In this document: positions 38,761 through 52,000 of the stretch, in pieces
Layout: each line of letters opens with the position of its first letter
Position numbering within the stretch: position 1 is the stretch's first letter
DNA from: Augochlora pura
Lineage: Eukaryota > Arthropoda > Insecta > Hymenoptera > Halictidae
NCBI RefSeq assembly: GCF_028453695.1
Contig: NC_135774.1
Coordinates: 24,800,001 to 24,864,000, forward strand
DNA: 64,000 bases
Direction of reading: 5' to 3'
Translations under genes and position numbers: made by a program
The notes under the pieces: model-generated
What the model saw: the letters and a program-made list of their open reading frames with translations, nothing else
Database searches by the model: none
Told to the model about the DNA's origin: nothing

Positions 38761-41700
38761 TTTTTGTAGATTTATGCAATGTTAAACACAGTTTTCTTTA
38801 CCACAATAATCGTACTATCACGGCGTCTGAACAATAATTATTATCAGCTATGTATCCCGCTACAAACATGTGTTCATTCTGTCAACACGTGTTTAAACGA
38901 TCGTACACAAATACCTTTCTTATAATAAATAAAAAAATATTATTCATTGTACTACATCGTAATCATTATGTACTCGTATTAATTGTTACCAATAAACTTA
39001 AATTGCATAATATATGATATTATTTTATTAATAATTACAAGTTCCAAATTCGATATTGTACAATTTCTGTTCAAAACTTACAATAGTATGTTGAACGCGT
39101 GCACAAGATTGTAGCATACATATGTATAGGATCCTATGATTTACAATGCAAAGTGTAATACTTGAACGTATTTATTAATAATTAAATTTATTTTAAATAG
39201 TGATTCATGTGAATACAAGAATTATTTTCAAATATCATCAAAAGGTAAGAAACGATTTACGCATGAGTCTAGAAGTTACATATACTTTTTTAGGATAAGG
39301 TTATGTTCTGCACGCTTGTCAGACTGATGAAGAAGATAAGCTAAATTAGTTTTCGCACGCTACACTCAAATTTTCCATTACAACCTAAGATTATTTATGA
39401 AAGAATACGTAAGCATTGTCACAATTAACTAAGAACTTAATCTATAATTATATATATATATTTCTTAAACAATATGTCATCCTTTCTAATATTTTTTATT
39501 GCGTTATGCACATTTATGTTACGTTATATTTTGAAATTTGCTATAAATTATTAAGATGAAGAATGAATATCGTAATTAAATATCTTCCGGCACTTATTAT
39601 TAGAAACAATATAATTTACCATAAATTTTGTATGATGTAATGTTCAATACCAGAAGATCATGCTTGAAGGTTTGGCATTTGTTTGTTTGACGTTGTATCA
39701 TTTATTATGAAGACAAACTCCATTATATAACTAATTTAATCATTAATACAATCCACGGTTGATTTGATCGAATCGAAATAATATAAAAAAACAAAGTGTG
39801 TAACGAAGCGATTACATTCACCGTTTGATTGTGAAAGCAACGGGTAAAGAAGAAAGTGTAGCCCCATACGAAATCGTTGTTTCGCGAGTTCTCCGACTAC
39901 CAATGAATCTTTCTTGTACGTACAGTCAGAGAATCTTAATGCGGTCCTGTAAATTGACGCACAATAAAGAACAGCATGAAACGTTAATGGCTTTCAATAG
40001 GATTAATTTACGGGTTGCATGGAACTAACTGGACATCGGGTCACACCGATTCTGTTGCTCGAGAATGATGTTCCTGTAGAGTGTACCATGTGAACACGCA
40101 AGGACGTTAAACAAGGAATCTCTCGATCAATCCCTTTATACGTTCGATATTCTTATACAAGAATGATCGTGTAGGATTCTTAATATCTAACGTTCCGAAT
40201 AATTGTATTAGTTGGAATGGAACCGGTTTAATGACGCCATAGATCAGTGCGTGTCCGATCGTCTCTGTGAAGTTTTAAAATGTTTCCATTTGCTTATTTG
40301 AGATTGTGCGCGCTGAAAATGCAGATGCGACCAAGACAAGTTTTTTCGTGATTTAATTAACAAACATTTTTCGTGAGATCCTATTGGACAAAAGAGAGTA
40401 ACGCCACCTCGATTTATGCCGTATACCAAGCTACCATCACCACGTTCCACATTCTTTCGAGAATGAGAAACGCAATAACTGATCGCAAGACAGTTTCCAA
40501 ATAATAATCTTATCGTCCCTTACCGTCATTGACAAACGGGGTTGTGTACTCAATGGAAAACTTAAAAGTGTCATGCTGATTAATCATCAACATGCATCGT
40601 GGGGAATGTTATTCTGCCTCGTGTACCACGTGTTCTCCTTGGTGTCTTGGATGCAGTTATGAGTCGACCTTTGCGGTGATCACATCGGTTGCCGAATGAA
40701 ACCGAAACTGCTCGTTTGGATCGCATAATAGACATTCCTCTTATTTTTGTGTTATATGCAAGATCCCGTATTACATGCAACAAAACCGGATTTTCGTTGT
40801 TAGTTTCTCCTCCGAAAAGTGCGCTCCCCCTATCCACGATTCGCTTTAAATTTTCGCGGTTAAACTTAACGGAGTTGGAACGTCGCCGAACATAAGGTAC
40901 TCCTTTCTGTCTACCGTGGTTATAAATGTTTGGATAATCGTTGTTTGTAGAACGTAATTGTAAATCTTGCGTGCGATGATATTCGACGAAAGTTCACTGA
41001 TCTCGCAATGGAATTTTGAATGAATGACTGGATAAGGGGTGTTGCTGGTTATGTATTCCGAGTGTCAGTGTCACTTTATTTGTTGATCCACGACTATTTA
41101 TTTACTTTAACAACTTGCTGTATTTGCATAAGAACTGCATTTGTAAAGAAATCGAATAAATCAGGTATCGAATTCAGTCTTGCAAAGTATTAATTAGTGT
41201 ATTGATTGATAACTTCTTTCGGAACAATTTTAGAAGAATGGAGTGGAAGAAATGGAAAATCTGTCAGAGGGAGACTGAATGTCGTAAATCATCGTGTTTT
41301 CATACAAAGTACTTTGACATAGGTCGCATGTCAACAAATAATAAGATCGAATCGCCTATTTGAAAAAGAATGTTTCTCTCATGGTCGCTATAACGAATTT
41401 GTAATAGAAAGTGGTGGTATGAATTGTTTCAAGGGATTTAGAGTTTTGCTTTTGAACTTCGATAGGATTCACAAGTAAATTTTGTATGTGGTTAGGACGT
41501 TGATATAAAACGATTTTCTGTTTACTAGCATTCGGGCCTAAGTACTACTGTAGATCAGAAAATCTATGCAAACTTATATCTCTACTCTTCTCGACTTATT
41601 GCAGGATAACGCAGGAATACAATGACTTAATCTTGCGATGAACTCAAGGTTTCATTATTCCGACGTGTAAAAGCGATTTCGAACTTCGTTAACATTATGT

Positions 41701-42639
41701 TACACTTTATTCCACTGCCATTATCGACTTCCACGAAATTACGACCGTCAAGATTATTCTTAAGGCGCATCCAAGAACAAAAACAGTACCATTCGACACG
41801 TTAGGACGAGATCGTTTCGCAAATACATAGGAACAATCTAACACGCATCGCTGAAGCAATCCGTAAATGCCTTATGAATTATTGATAACATTTAACATAA
41901 CGTAAATATAAAACGTTTAATAATTAATGCAACGAGTACTTTTACACTTTTTTCGAGAATTTTGGCTAGTCCTATAAGGATTGATTTAAGAAATACTTAG
42001 GAATGCGTGTCAGGTGGTTCACCCTGTATATACTCACACCACCGGACGTTCTTACAACCAACGCAGTGTCTCTGCATACGAGTTAACATGGTCATCAGTG
42101 TATTGCCGACCCGGGAGCATTACATACTACCGATCATCTCGCTGGTTCACCTCTATCGTAGGCACTCCTTGTACAAGTTAACATGTCCAACCCTGTTGCG
42201 ACGTTACCTGTAACTTTAAATTGAGACCAGGTTCAATGCTTGTTTCAAATCATAATAGTTATAACATCAACAATTTGTCCGAGACTTTCTAAAGTCACTG
42301 TAGATTTTCTCACACGACTGTTCAAGTTGCTCATGTTTCACTTACAATCGACGAGAGTTTATGACGAATTGTTAGCCCTATTCGATTGCGAATTGTTCTT
42401 CGGCCGTTAAAACGGCACAAAGGGGTTCTCTAGTTTGCTTGAGTTCAAGGGCCGTCTGTAACAGCGATACCAGCGACGCTAACCGGTGCGCAACACGTTT
42501 AAAACGAGTCAGTGAACTGTTCTCGACGAATATTGTTGCCGCATATTTAACGCATCGCGGTAGAAAGTCGCGGCGATTGTCCCGACCGACCGCGGCAGCA
42601 TTTCGTTTCACGGTGTTGTTGTTTCACAAAGGTTCCCCA

Positions 42640-43034
42640 CGACGAAAGTCGTTGATTGCGAGTGCAAGCGCGCGCGCGCGCTCGCCCTCGCGCACCATCC
42701 GCTACGTCTGACGATAACGTGCTCTCTCGGGGGATCTATGGATCATGTCCAGGTGGTTTCTTCACGAGAAGCGACGGCCGCGAAGATCAAAGTTTACGCG
42801 ATTGTCACCGTCCGTGATCGGGCTGACTCGAGATAAACGGCGGCCGATTTCGATCGAAATCATGAGTCCGAGCAGTTGAGCTCACGGCACTGTTTTACGG
42901 ACTAAACGAACATAATCGCTCGCTCTGCCGGCGCCGGCCCGCCCTGAAGCCAGCCAGTTACGCATTTTCGAATTCATTTGCTTTTTTTTCTACTCGGCGA
43001 GCGGTGCGCGTCGTGCGAACCACAGTACGAGACG
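42640..43034 (+). promoter_or_regulatory. CpG-rich promoter upstream of GPAT exon 1
   Basis: This segment is dense in CpG, with runs such as GCGCGCGCGC, CGGCGCCGGCCCGCC and many CGAT/CGCG words, in sharp contrast to the AT-rich window. It ends directly at the first GPAT coding exon, as expected for a broad housekeeping promoter with 5' UTR. No TATA box is evident. The transcription start cannot be placed. Confidence 0.5.
42668..42681. repeat. (GC)7 alternating run
   Basis: Fourteen bases of alternating GC inside the CpG-rich promoter. Such runs favour Z-DNA. Read directly. Confidence 0.8.
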
Positions 43035-46000
43035 ATGGACGGCCTCGTCGAAATTTTCCTGTTCTTCGGGATCCTCCTCTACTTTTTCAACTTCAGGTAA
43101 CCATACTCATAGTACAACGCTACGGCTATTTGAAACGGCTCGCCGACGAGGTGTTAACGACCGCCGCGGCCCGCCGCGAATCTTTCTTTATTTTCTTCCT
43201 ACAGGGAATTTCGGTCGAGGGAGAGTCGTCTCTCAGCTGATTGCAACGCGATAGAGCGATCGTCGCGGGTCATTAAACACGCGAGATTTAGTGTAACGTC
43301 GCACGATATCCCCCACTTCGTGGTTGAACTTCTCCTCGAAACAGATGTGTGCCAACAACGTTGCACAACTCTTTGTACCACTAATCGCAATTTGCATGCA
43401 CCCGATTAGGGGGTCATAACCTTTTTGTTTCGCACGGTCTAGCCTGCACGCTAAAATAACCGGGTGCCATTCAAATCTTATTTGTAACACCTATAATCGA
43501 GTTGCCCGTCGTTCGGGAACGTTACGCGGAGCGTGCTGGACATCTCAATTAGCTTCAATAAATTTCTGTTTATGCGTTTTGGATCGAGGTTAGCACTCTT
43601 TTATGCATCCAATGTGAAAACGAAGTTGTTCGATTAGATAATCCTTCGCAGAAGAACTTTCTTTTCACGCAGCGCATAATATAGTCAAAGAAAACTCTGA
43701 TTTATTTAATTTGCAAATTTTTGTTATACTGTGACGAATAGAATGTGGAATGTCTAATCAGCTAGTTTCGCAAAAAATATACGTTTCGATTTAGAATCAA
43801 GGTTTAGTTTATCGTGTGAAGCAATACGAGGAAACCAAACTTTCGTCGATTTCGACTACTATTTGCATGAAATCATGGCTCACCTTCGGCCGTTTGTGCT
43901 TTCTCTTTCGCGAAGAGGTGGCAAAATTGTAATCGTGTCCAAGACTTTAATTTTCCATTTGTCGATCGGGTCGCGAACTTTTTGTTTTCAGCCACAATTA
44001 GGAAATTATTTAAATCTTACAGGAATCTATTAAGCCATTACGCCGAATTCTAGCTTTGCTTTTGGCCACGTTTTCTCACGCGAAACATTCGCATTAACGC
44101 TAAAATCGCACAGCGGTCACGCGCGTGTTCTGCCGCAGCATCTGCATCAGATTTGCATCCCCTATTCTCACAATGCTTTCACAAGAATCCGACACGAGTT
44201 TCTGTTCATTGATAACCCGGGCCCCGACCCGAACGATCATGCGTTCTATGTTAAAACAAAGAAATTCAGCAATATCGTAAGATGCTCTATTTTTATCGAA
44301 GTTCTCCATTTTCTTTCATGCTCGTCGATGCTTTTAACCTCTGTTCAACCCGATATCAGTCGACTGAAAAATAAAATTGCGACACGCTGATTCGATCGGA
44401 GCATAATCGACTGCGTTCGCTATTAAACGATTACGCTCTCTGCTCGTCGAATTTCTACTTTTCTTCGTTGCATCACGCTTTACTATAAACGTATCCAACG
44501 CTAGAATCGAATCCACAGAAATCGATTAAAACATTGATACGTATAGTTACAATCTATAGTTTTGGTTCGCCAATTCCTTAAATATTTCATAAATCAGGTG
44601 TGCATACTCTGTTTTCAGCGAACATGTTAATATTCACTTTGCTCGTGTCTGCGAGATACTTTGTTAAAAGTGTTGCAATTTCTACGGGAGCTTCGGCGTT
44701 AATGAAAAGTATCGTGTTAGGATTTAAAAAAAAACCGTGTAACTCGCCCCACATAATCTCAATTCGTCGGAATGCGAGGTAAATGTTGGCCAGTGTCATC
44801 AGGCGAGCATGGCAAAAGTCGGTCCAGTTTGCTAAGGACCCGTGTCCACGGTTATTAATCATGATTATCGTGTAACTCCCACTTGAGGTGACACGGTCAC
44901 TGCTCACGATCGTTTATAATCGTTTGATGGCTTCAAAGCAGCAGCTTGGCACGCGATACTCTTATCTGTTTGGACTTTGCCGATTAATCATTGCTACCTT
45001 CGAACGTATGCCGCTTTCGGCAACGATAGAAATTTTGCGAATTTAAATGCGATCGTGGTACTGTCGATCGTGACTGCGAAAGGCACCGGCATCGATTAAC
45101 ACCGATCGTCGGGACAGATCCGTTTCCGGTCCGGTACAACGTCCGTAGTACCCCAATCGATTGTTTCGCGATGACATGGGTTCGACTCGTCGATCATCGT
45201 TCGATTTGTCGATCACCATTGAACGACGCCGGTTTTGTTTTTGTTTCGGTCAGAAGCATCGTGATTACACGGCTCTTCCGATCGTACAGGCCACTCGCAC
45301 TCAATACTCGTTTATGTAACCGATACTCGATACGTTTGCGTGTACATGGATCGGCTGCAGATCGTATGGCCCCGGGGTGTCCCTTTCCTTGCCAGCTATC
45401 TGCATAATCGCGTCGCAAAACCGGCCGCTTTGCAATACATATTTCACGACTTTATCGAACGCACGATTCAATACAACATTGGTCGAGGTCGTGCTTGAAA
45501 GCACTCGTCATGATGAACACGAACAATAATAGTACAAAAACCGCCTCGTTCCATGGTGCAACAAAGCGTCTAAGTGTGAATCCGCGAATCACGATTATTC
45601 GCATTTATATTCCTGCTGCTCGAAGCGACGAAGTTTCGCGACGGATGTAACCCAATACCGAAATCTAGTTGACGAAGTCGGGTACACGTCGTCGCAGCAG
45701 GAAAACAGTAATTGTCGTGATCATGCCGTTTCGTCGGTCTCCTTTTGACCTGTAAGTGCGTATCATCGTAAATAGAGAGCGGATCGGTTCCTTATCTTCG
45801 GCTCTAAGATAAGGAATATAGATTTTGTTGTTGAAAACTTCCGCGACCTACATTTTATTTTGCAAAGAGCCTCCGCGAATCGACCTTCCGCTTCTCGCGT
45901 TTCAAGTTTAGACTTTCGTGAATTGCGTTTCAAGTTTCGACTTCGTGAATCGCGTTTCGAGACGGCCGAGCAAGCATTGTTCCGCGCGTACCTATTTTGT

Positions 46001-49000
46001 TCATCCATTCCGTGGAACAATGCGAATTAAAACGTCATCCTAAGACTCGTGCGAGCCTAACGGAAGGTAACCTTCTTGTAATTTCCATGTCCACGGCCGT
46101 ACCCGTACAATCCCGTTGGACATCCTGCGGAACTGACTTTCGTGGGAGAGTCCCCGCTGGTATATTAGTATTATCAAGAAGTCATCTTGCCAGGAGAATT
46201 TACTAAGAGAAAGTTTAGATTCGATAATTGCCTCGCGCGGTATCTCGCGGCAAACAAAAGGCACGGTGAGCGATAGGTGTGCAGAGATCATATTTTTGTA
46301 AAACGGTCAGGCTAATAATGAACAGTATTGTTGACATGTTCATTATCGGACGAGGAATTTGCTCATCATTGATCTTACAACCAACCGATCCATCTTTATT
46401 GAAAGCCGCCCGACGGTTTCACGCCCCAATTGAAGCGCTTAATCTCTTGGCCGACCTTTGCTTTTCACGGTCAGATCGCTGCTTACCCATCGATATCTGA
46501 TCTCTCTTCCTTTTTCACATCGAGAAATTACGCTATGGAACTTGATATTAGTCGGTAACGACGGATTTAGAATTCTGTATTTCGCTATTACCTTAGATCG
46601 TAAAGATTTTGTTCGTTTTCAAAAGATGATAAAAACTGATCGCGTTAATGCTTTATAGCGTTGGGTGAATTGGTTGTCGTGGTAACTAATAATTTATTAC
46701 CCATTATTGAGATAAATATGTTAAATGGCGCTACCGCAAGCTTCGATATTATTATATCATTTTTTTAAATATTAAATATCTCTTGTGATTAATAAAATAA
46801 ATAAAATTAAAATAGAAACGAAAATTTAAAAGTAAAGTGTTGAGTGCTCGGTAGTTTTAGCGTTAACGTGTAAACTGATTTTTATTTTTATACTTTGCTT
46901 TATGAATACTGGAATGGAGGAAGAATTTTGATGAACTTCAATGTATATGTACTCCGTGCGACCTATGGACCTGATCCAGAGCTCGCGTTAACTAATTCTT
47001 CTATCGTTGTAACTCGAATGCCTCCTGTTATGCATCCAATCCGAGGGACAGGTTCAGGAAAAGAAAAACCACATCCGCTCCACTCAGAATTGCACTCGGC
47101 TGTATCGACTCGTCGGAGATCGAGCGTGAATGATGCTCGATTAGACTCGGGAGCATCACCCGTGAAATTCTCCGCGAATTATATCCGTGATTGTCCGTTA
47201 ACAATAACCGAAGCCGGCTACACGACCGATTTCAAAATTTCATTTAATATTATACGTTTGTTATTATTTTCTTTTTTATTTAGCTTCATTTTAGCTCGAT
47301 TTTGATTTTTTGTGACTTCTTTTTATTTTTATCGAGGAACATTCACAAAAACAAATTTGTATCTTGATTTAACTTAATCCTTTCCATTCGAGTAGTGGTT
47401 CTGAGGCACCACTAAAAATTGTTATATAATGTTCCAAGATCATTTTTATACCTTGTCATCAAAGTTTATATTTAAAAACTATGTTAAATAGCGAAACTAT
47501 CACAAGAATAAATTTTATATGCATAAAAGTGTACTTTGTTGCATAAAATAAAAATACTATAAGCCAGAGAAGTTATCCTAAATTTACAGCTAAAATTGTT
47601 TCGAGCGCAGAAGGTTAATTCTGAACCTTAGCTCTAAACTCGAGTAGGATCTAATAGTCTTTAGTTGTATTCTTATTAATGCAGTATATGTTTAGTTTTG
47701 TCGTTATCCGAGATTCTCAAGAAGTAAATCCCCCTTGTAATGGGTACCCCATATTTATAATAGTCAAAGCGCAAGCAAATAGGATAGGGAGTAATCAAAT
47801 CTAATAATATTCAATACATTGATTTTGTATTTTGTTCTATCTCCGAAATTGTTCGCACGTTCAGCGAGAAAGTTATTGGAAAACATATAAAAATGTAAGC
47901 GGAGTATTCAGACGCGCGAAATTCTGAGTCTGAATACGAGCAGATTGAAAGCGATGATTTTTCCGACTTTGACGACGGAGAAGAAAACATATTCAATGCC
48001 CGTATATCATATAAAACGCAGAAGATTGATATCGGATTTCAAAAATGATACCAAAAAAATTAAAAAAAAAAAACAAGAAATAATAAACATATGATTGATT
48101 GATTGCATCGAATTTGATCGCATCGAAGTAATGTTTTGGTTCCTTTCGTGAAAACAACATTTATTTCGTAACCGGACAAATGACCGGTTACGTTATGGTT
48201 AGATATATGGCAAGTATCAGTACGATTACTGTTAATATCACGACAGGGATAGGTCAGCAATTATGATCTGCGTCCAGATCGGATGTTTCAATCGTTCTGC
48301 AATAATCGAGCTGCGAATATAACTGGTGAAACCTTTGAAGCACCTGCTGTTGCAATTAATATAGATAAATTTGCCGAAACTCATTGTACATTAATAACGA
48401 ATAAATGTTCTGTGTAATCGCAGAGCAAACACCATGGTGGACGTATTGTCAACGCGTCTGCAGGAGGTCTACGCGAAATGGGAGAGTAGAACGGAAGTGA
48501 AAAGAAATTCGGAACCGAGCACCAATCGTTATTCGGTCAGGGGTAAGTTTATTCTATGTAATCAATGAATACGGTTCGTTACGGGGCGGTTCATTGTGTT
48601 TTAGAGCTTCGCCGGACTGGGTTGCAGTTGCACAAGCGAAAGATACTGGATAGGGAACAGACAAAAAAGATTCGTGAAAACAACTTGTTCAAGATCAAGG
48701 AGACCGAGCCGTTGGCTTCCGTAGTGAAAGAAACACCTGCGTTTTTGCATCAGTGCTGTCGCAGTTGCACTCCAACATCCAGAGTGAGTTTCGTGTAAAA
48801 ATGGATATCTAACTGCTGTTACGAATTCTTAACGCGTTGATGGTGTGCCATCTACATTCGGATGATTGGTTAAAAGCAATTGATATTACAAGTATAGATC
48901 AAAGGAATGCTTTGATTTTATGAAATTTTTGCGATCACTTGGCGCGGTCAACGTGTTAAAGAAATATGCTCGTATGACCTCAAAAAATGACGTTCAATCG

Positions 49001-52000
49001 AGGAATTATTATAGGTATACTGTACTATATGATCATCCCTATTAATTACGTAAAAAGTGATGTTAACGTGATTTAATATGATCATAGTTATTATATTTGA
49101 ATTTTTTAAATAATTGTCTACTAATTCCATTAACGGGCTATATTGCGTGCGAAGAGAACAGCAATGTTAATAGCGAATAGATCTACCCAGACAGTTTGAC
49201 AACGTCGACATCGCTTCTTCACATTCCTGCAACACCAAAAATATATTTAGCCGTGCCTCTTGTGACCATCGCACGCACAAAATTCGGAATATCGTGGTTA
49301 CACGTGTGTGCATCAATTCAGTTTCATTTGTTCCGAATAACTCGTTTGTCTACTACAATTAGTGAGCTTGATCGAATAATAAAATCTACAAATATTCAAG
49401 AAAATATTCAAATTAATCAAATCAGTTAATATCTGTGATTATAAATTATTTCAAACGTATTCAATCTTAAAAGTGTCCGATGTGCTACGATTTGAAGAAT
49501 GATTATTAAAATTCTACAAGTTATAATAGTACACGTTGTTTTGTATAGTTTGAAATTCAAATACTGTGCAACAAAAAGACTTTTTGTTACCTAATTAACA
49601 CCGCCATCTTTTGACGCACATTTAATTACGTAACTGCTGCATCGGATTCTGTCAATTCCTTTGATAACTACAGTAATTGTTGGTCGCACGTATGCACACA
49701 ACACACGCACAAATTGTTTTATTGTACAATTTTGTTGCGCATTTTATTGCGTAGTGATTGAATATAATAATACATTTTTACCAACATACATTGATCATTT
49801 TTTTGGGTCAGTGAATTCATACATAGGCGATGTGTAATGTACACCGTCGAGTGCAATGTACCTTTATCGGATGCATAATCACAGCTCTTTATGACAATGC
49901 ACCGAGGCAATAGTAAGGGGTCGTTCAATCGTTCTTATTGAATAATTTAGTTTGAGAAATCTGATTTGAAAACCAACTCGTAACGCTCGCGAAACATACA
50001 ATAATGACAATTAACGTGAACGTGTGTGATCAAGAGCTATTTTCGAAAGACAGAAAAGTTTGAAAATGTATGACAAACCGCATGGACTTTTTTCACGATG
50101 GCTACGTATTACCATTGTACGAGGATATCCCGAAGGTGTAAGTTAATTAAACTTGCACGTGGAACATATCTAATTTCCCTTCGAGAATCATTCTAAAAAT
50201 AAGAGAGTATCTTTATGTGAGAAAGTTTCTACATAATTAACTTTGATTTCGTGTTGTTACAGAATTCGTTGGTGACTAATATTAGCAAGCAGTACGTGCC
50301 TTTCGGATTAAATATACTAGTAGTCAATCCAGGTACCACGCTGTTTTCAAATGCGTTCAATTGCCTCTCTCACGTTTGGAGTCGTAAAGTGTACAATTAT
50401 GCGAAAGTCACTCAAATGGTACATCGAACGAGCAATAAAATTTTGGTACCCGAAACATCGAAATCGCAGATACTATGGAGAATTCCGTTTTTAGGTCCTG
50501 AACGATGAAAGATTAGAAGAAGCGATCAAAATGACCGCTTTGGAAACGGCGGCAGACGAGGGCTGCAGCGAGGCCAAGGCTTTTACCAAAGCAAAGGAAA
50601 GAGCTAAAACAATCCTACTTGAGATGGAAAGCAGAATAAGCAATGTTTTACTTAAAATGACTGCTTGGGTTCTGTATAAATTGTTGCCGTGCTTTATACA
50701 GTCCGCGGTAGTATTACCTTCGCAGATAGAGATGCTGAAGGAAGCAAACAAAAGTGGCCTCCCTTTGGTATTTCTTCCGCTACACCGCAGTCACTTAGAT
50801 TACATTATGATTAGCTTCACTCTATTAATGAATGAAATTAGGAATCCACTGATCGCAGCCGGAGATAATTTAAAAATTCCACTGTTTGGGTGTGTTGCAG
50901 TGTTATTATATTTTGCATTCTATTCTGCTGAGCTTGTTCTTTACCATTAATTATTGCCATTTAACGTTAATTCTAGGTGGCTACTGCGAGGCTTAGGCGC
51001 GTTTTTTATAAAACGTAGGATCGATCCTGTTTTGGGTCGCAAAGATGTTCTTTATCGTGCTACACTCCACACGTATATTATGGAGAGCTTGAGAGCGGGC
51101 CATAACATTGAATTCTTCATAGAAGGGGGACGAACAAGAACTGGTAAACCGTGTATGCCAAAAGGTGGTATTCTGAGCGTGATCATAGACGCGTACATGG
51201 ATGGAACTGTAGAAGACGCGCTGCTTGTACCTGTTACAATGAACTATGAACGCCTCGTTGATGGGAATTTTGTTAGAGAACAGCTAGGTCAACCAAAGAA
51301 AATGGAAACCTTTAGGTCTACGATTAGAGCCTTGTGGCAGACTCTAAAGGGCAATTATGGAATCGTTAAAGTCGACTTTTGTCAGCCGTTCTCCCTTAGG
51401 GTAAGCGGCTAGTTAATTATCCGTAATCGTAGTATAAAATGCCTTTATTAACTTAATTGCTTAATCAATAGGAAATCTTGATTGCGTTTCAAGTACAACA
51501 AAATAAGTTAACCGTTAATAAAACATCGCCCACCGAGAAGACTTTAAAGTATACAATGTCCAGTTCATCATTGTATGGGACAGACGTTATTGTGGAAGAG
51601 CATCGTCAATTAGTAGATAGTATCGCGCGACACGTTGTGTATGGTAGGAGAAAGATGAATGATTTTTATACATAATAACGCACAAAAGTGTTAGTACCCT
51701 ATTTAAAATGCGGTAATTTTTTTTTTACACAGGGCTAAAGTTACCGAGATGTACGAAAGGCATTTTTTAAATTTTCGTCTGATAAAAAAGTTAAATGACT
51801 AAAGTTTTTTATTTTCTTTTATCATCTTAAGTAATAGCAAAATTAAAACAAAACGCAGTTTAATCACTGTATTATAGACTAGTCCCTCCGTAATCTAAGG
51901 CTTTAAAAATAAGGTCCTGCGTTTTAAAAGGTGTACAAACATTTTTGTGAGCCACTGTATCCTGTTCAATAGAAAATATTTTTTAGACTGTTCTATCTCA

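Larger units (their letters stand above)
38761..43034. other. divergent intergenic region, NOC3 / GPAT
   Basis: A 4.3 kb region between two genes reading outward. From about 39.8 kb rightwards the GC content rises visibly above that of the gene-dense left side. No open frame here has recognisable homology or good splice context. A mariner-like terminal fragment (CACCCTGTA at 42020) is too short to call. The right end merges with the CpG-rich GPAT promoter. Confidence 0.5.
43097..48423 (+). other. GPAT intron 1
   Basis: A 5.3 kb intron bounded by donor CAG/GTAACC and acceptor AATCGCAG. Its left two thirds are GC-richer than the window average. It holds a degenerate tandem repeat (45894-45962), a MITE-like element (47374-47618), an acidic transposase-like remnant (47899-48048) and a 9-base inverted repeat (48167-48192). 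An open frame at 46931-47305 (124 codons) has no recognised homology. Confidence 0.6.

Noticed and set aside
49196..49429. 77-codon plus-strand frame in GPAT intron 3 as the missing exon.
   Set aside because: Its acceptor (CTACCCAG) is fair, but the sequence does not resemble the GPAM segment expected there and no in-phase donor was found.
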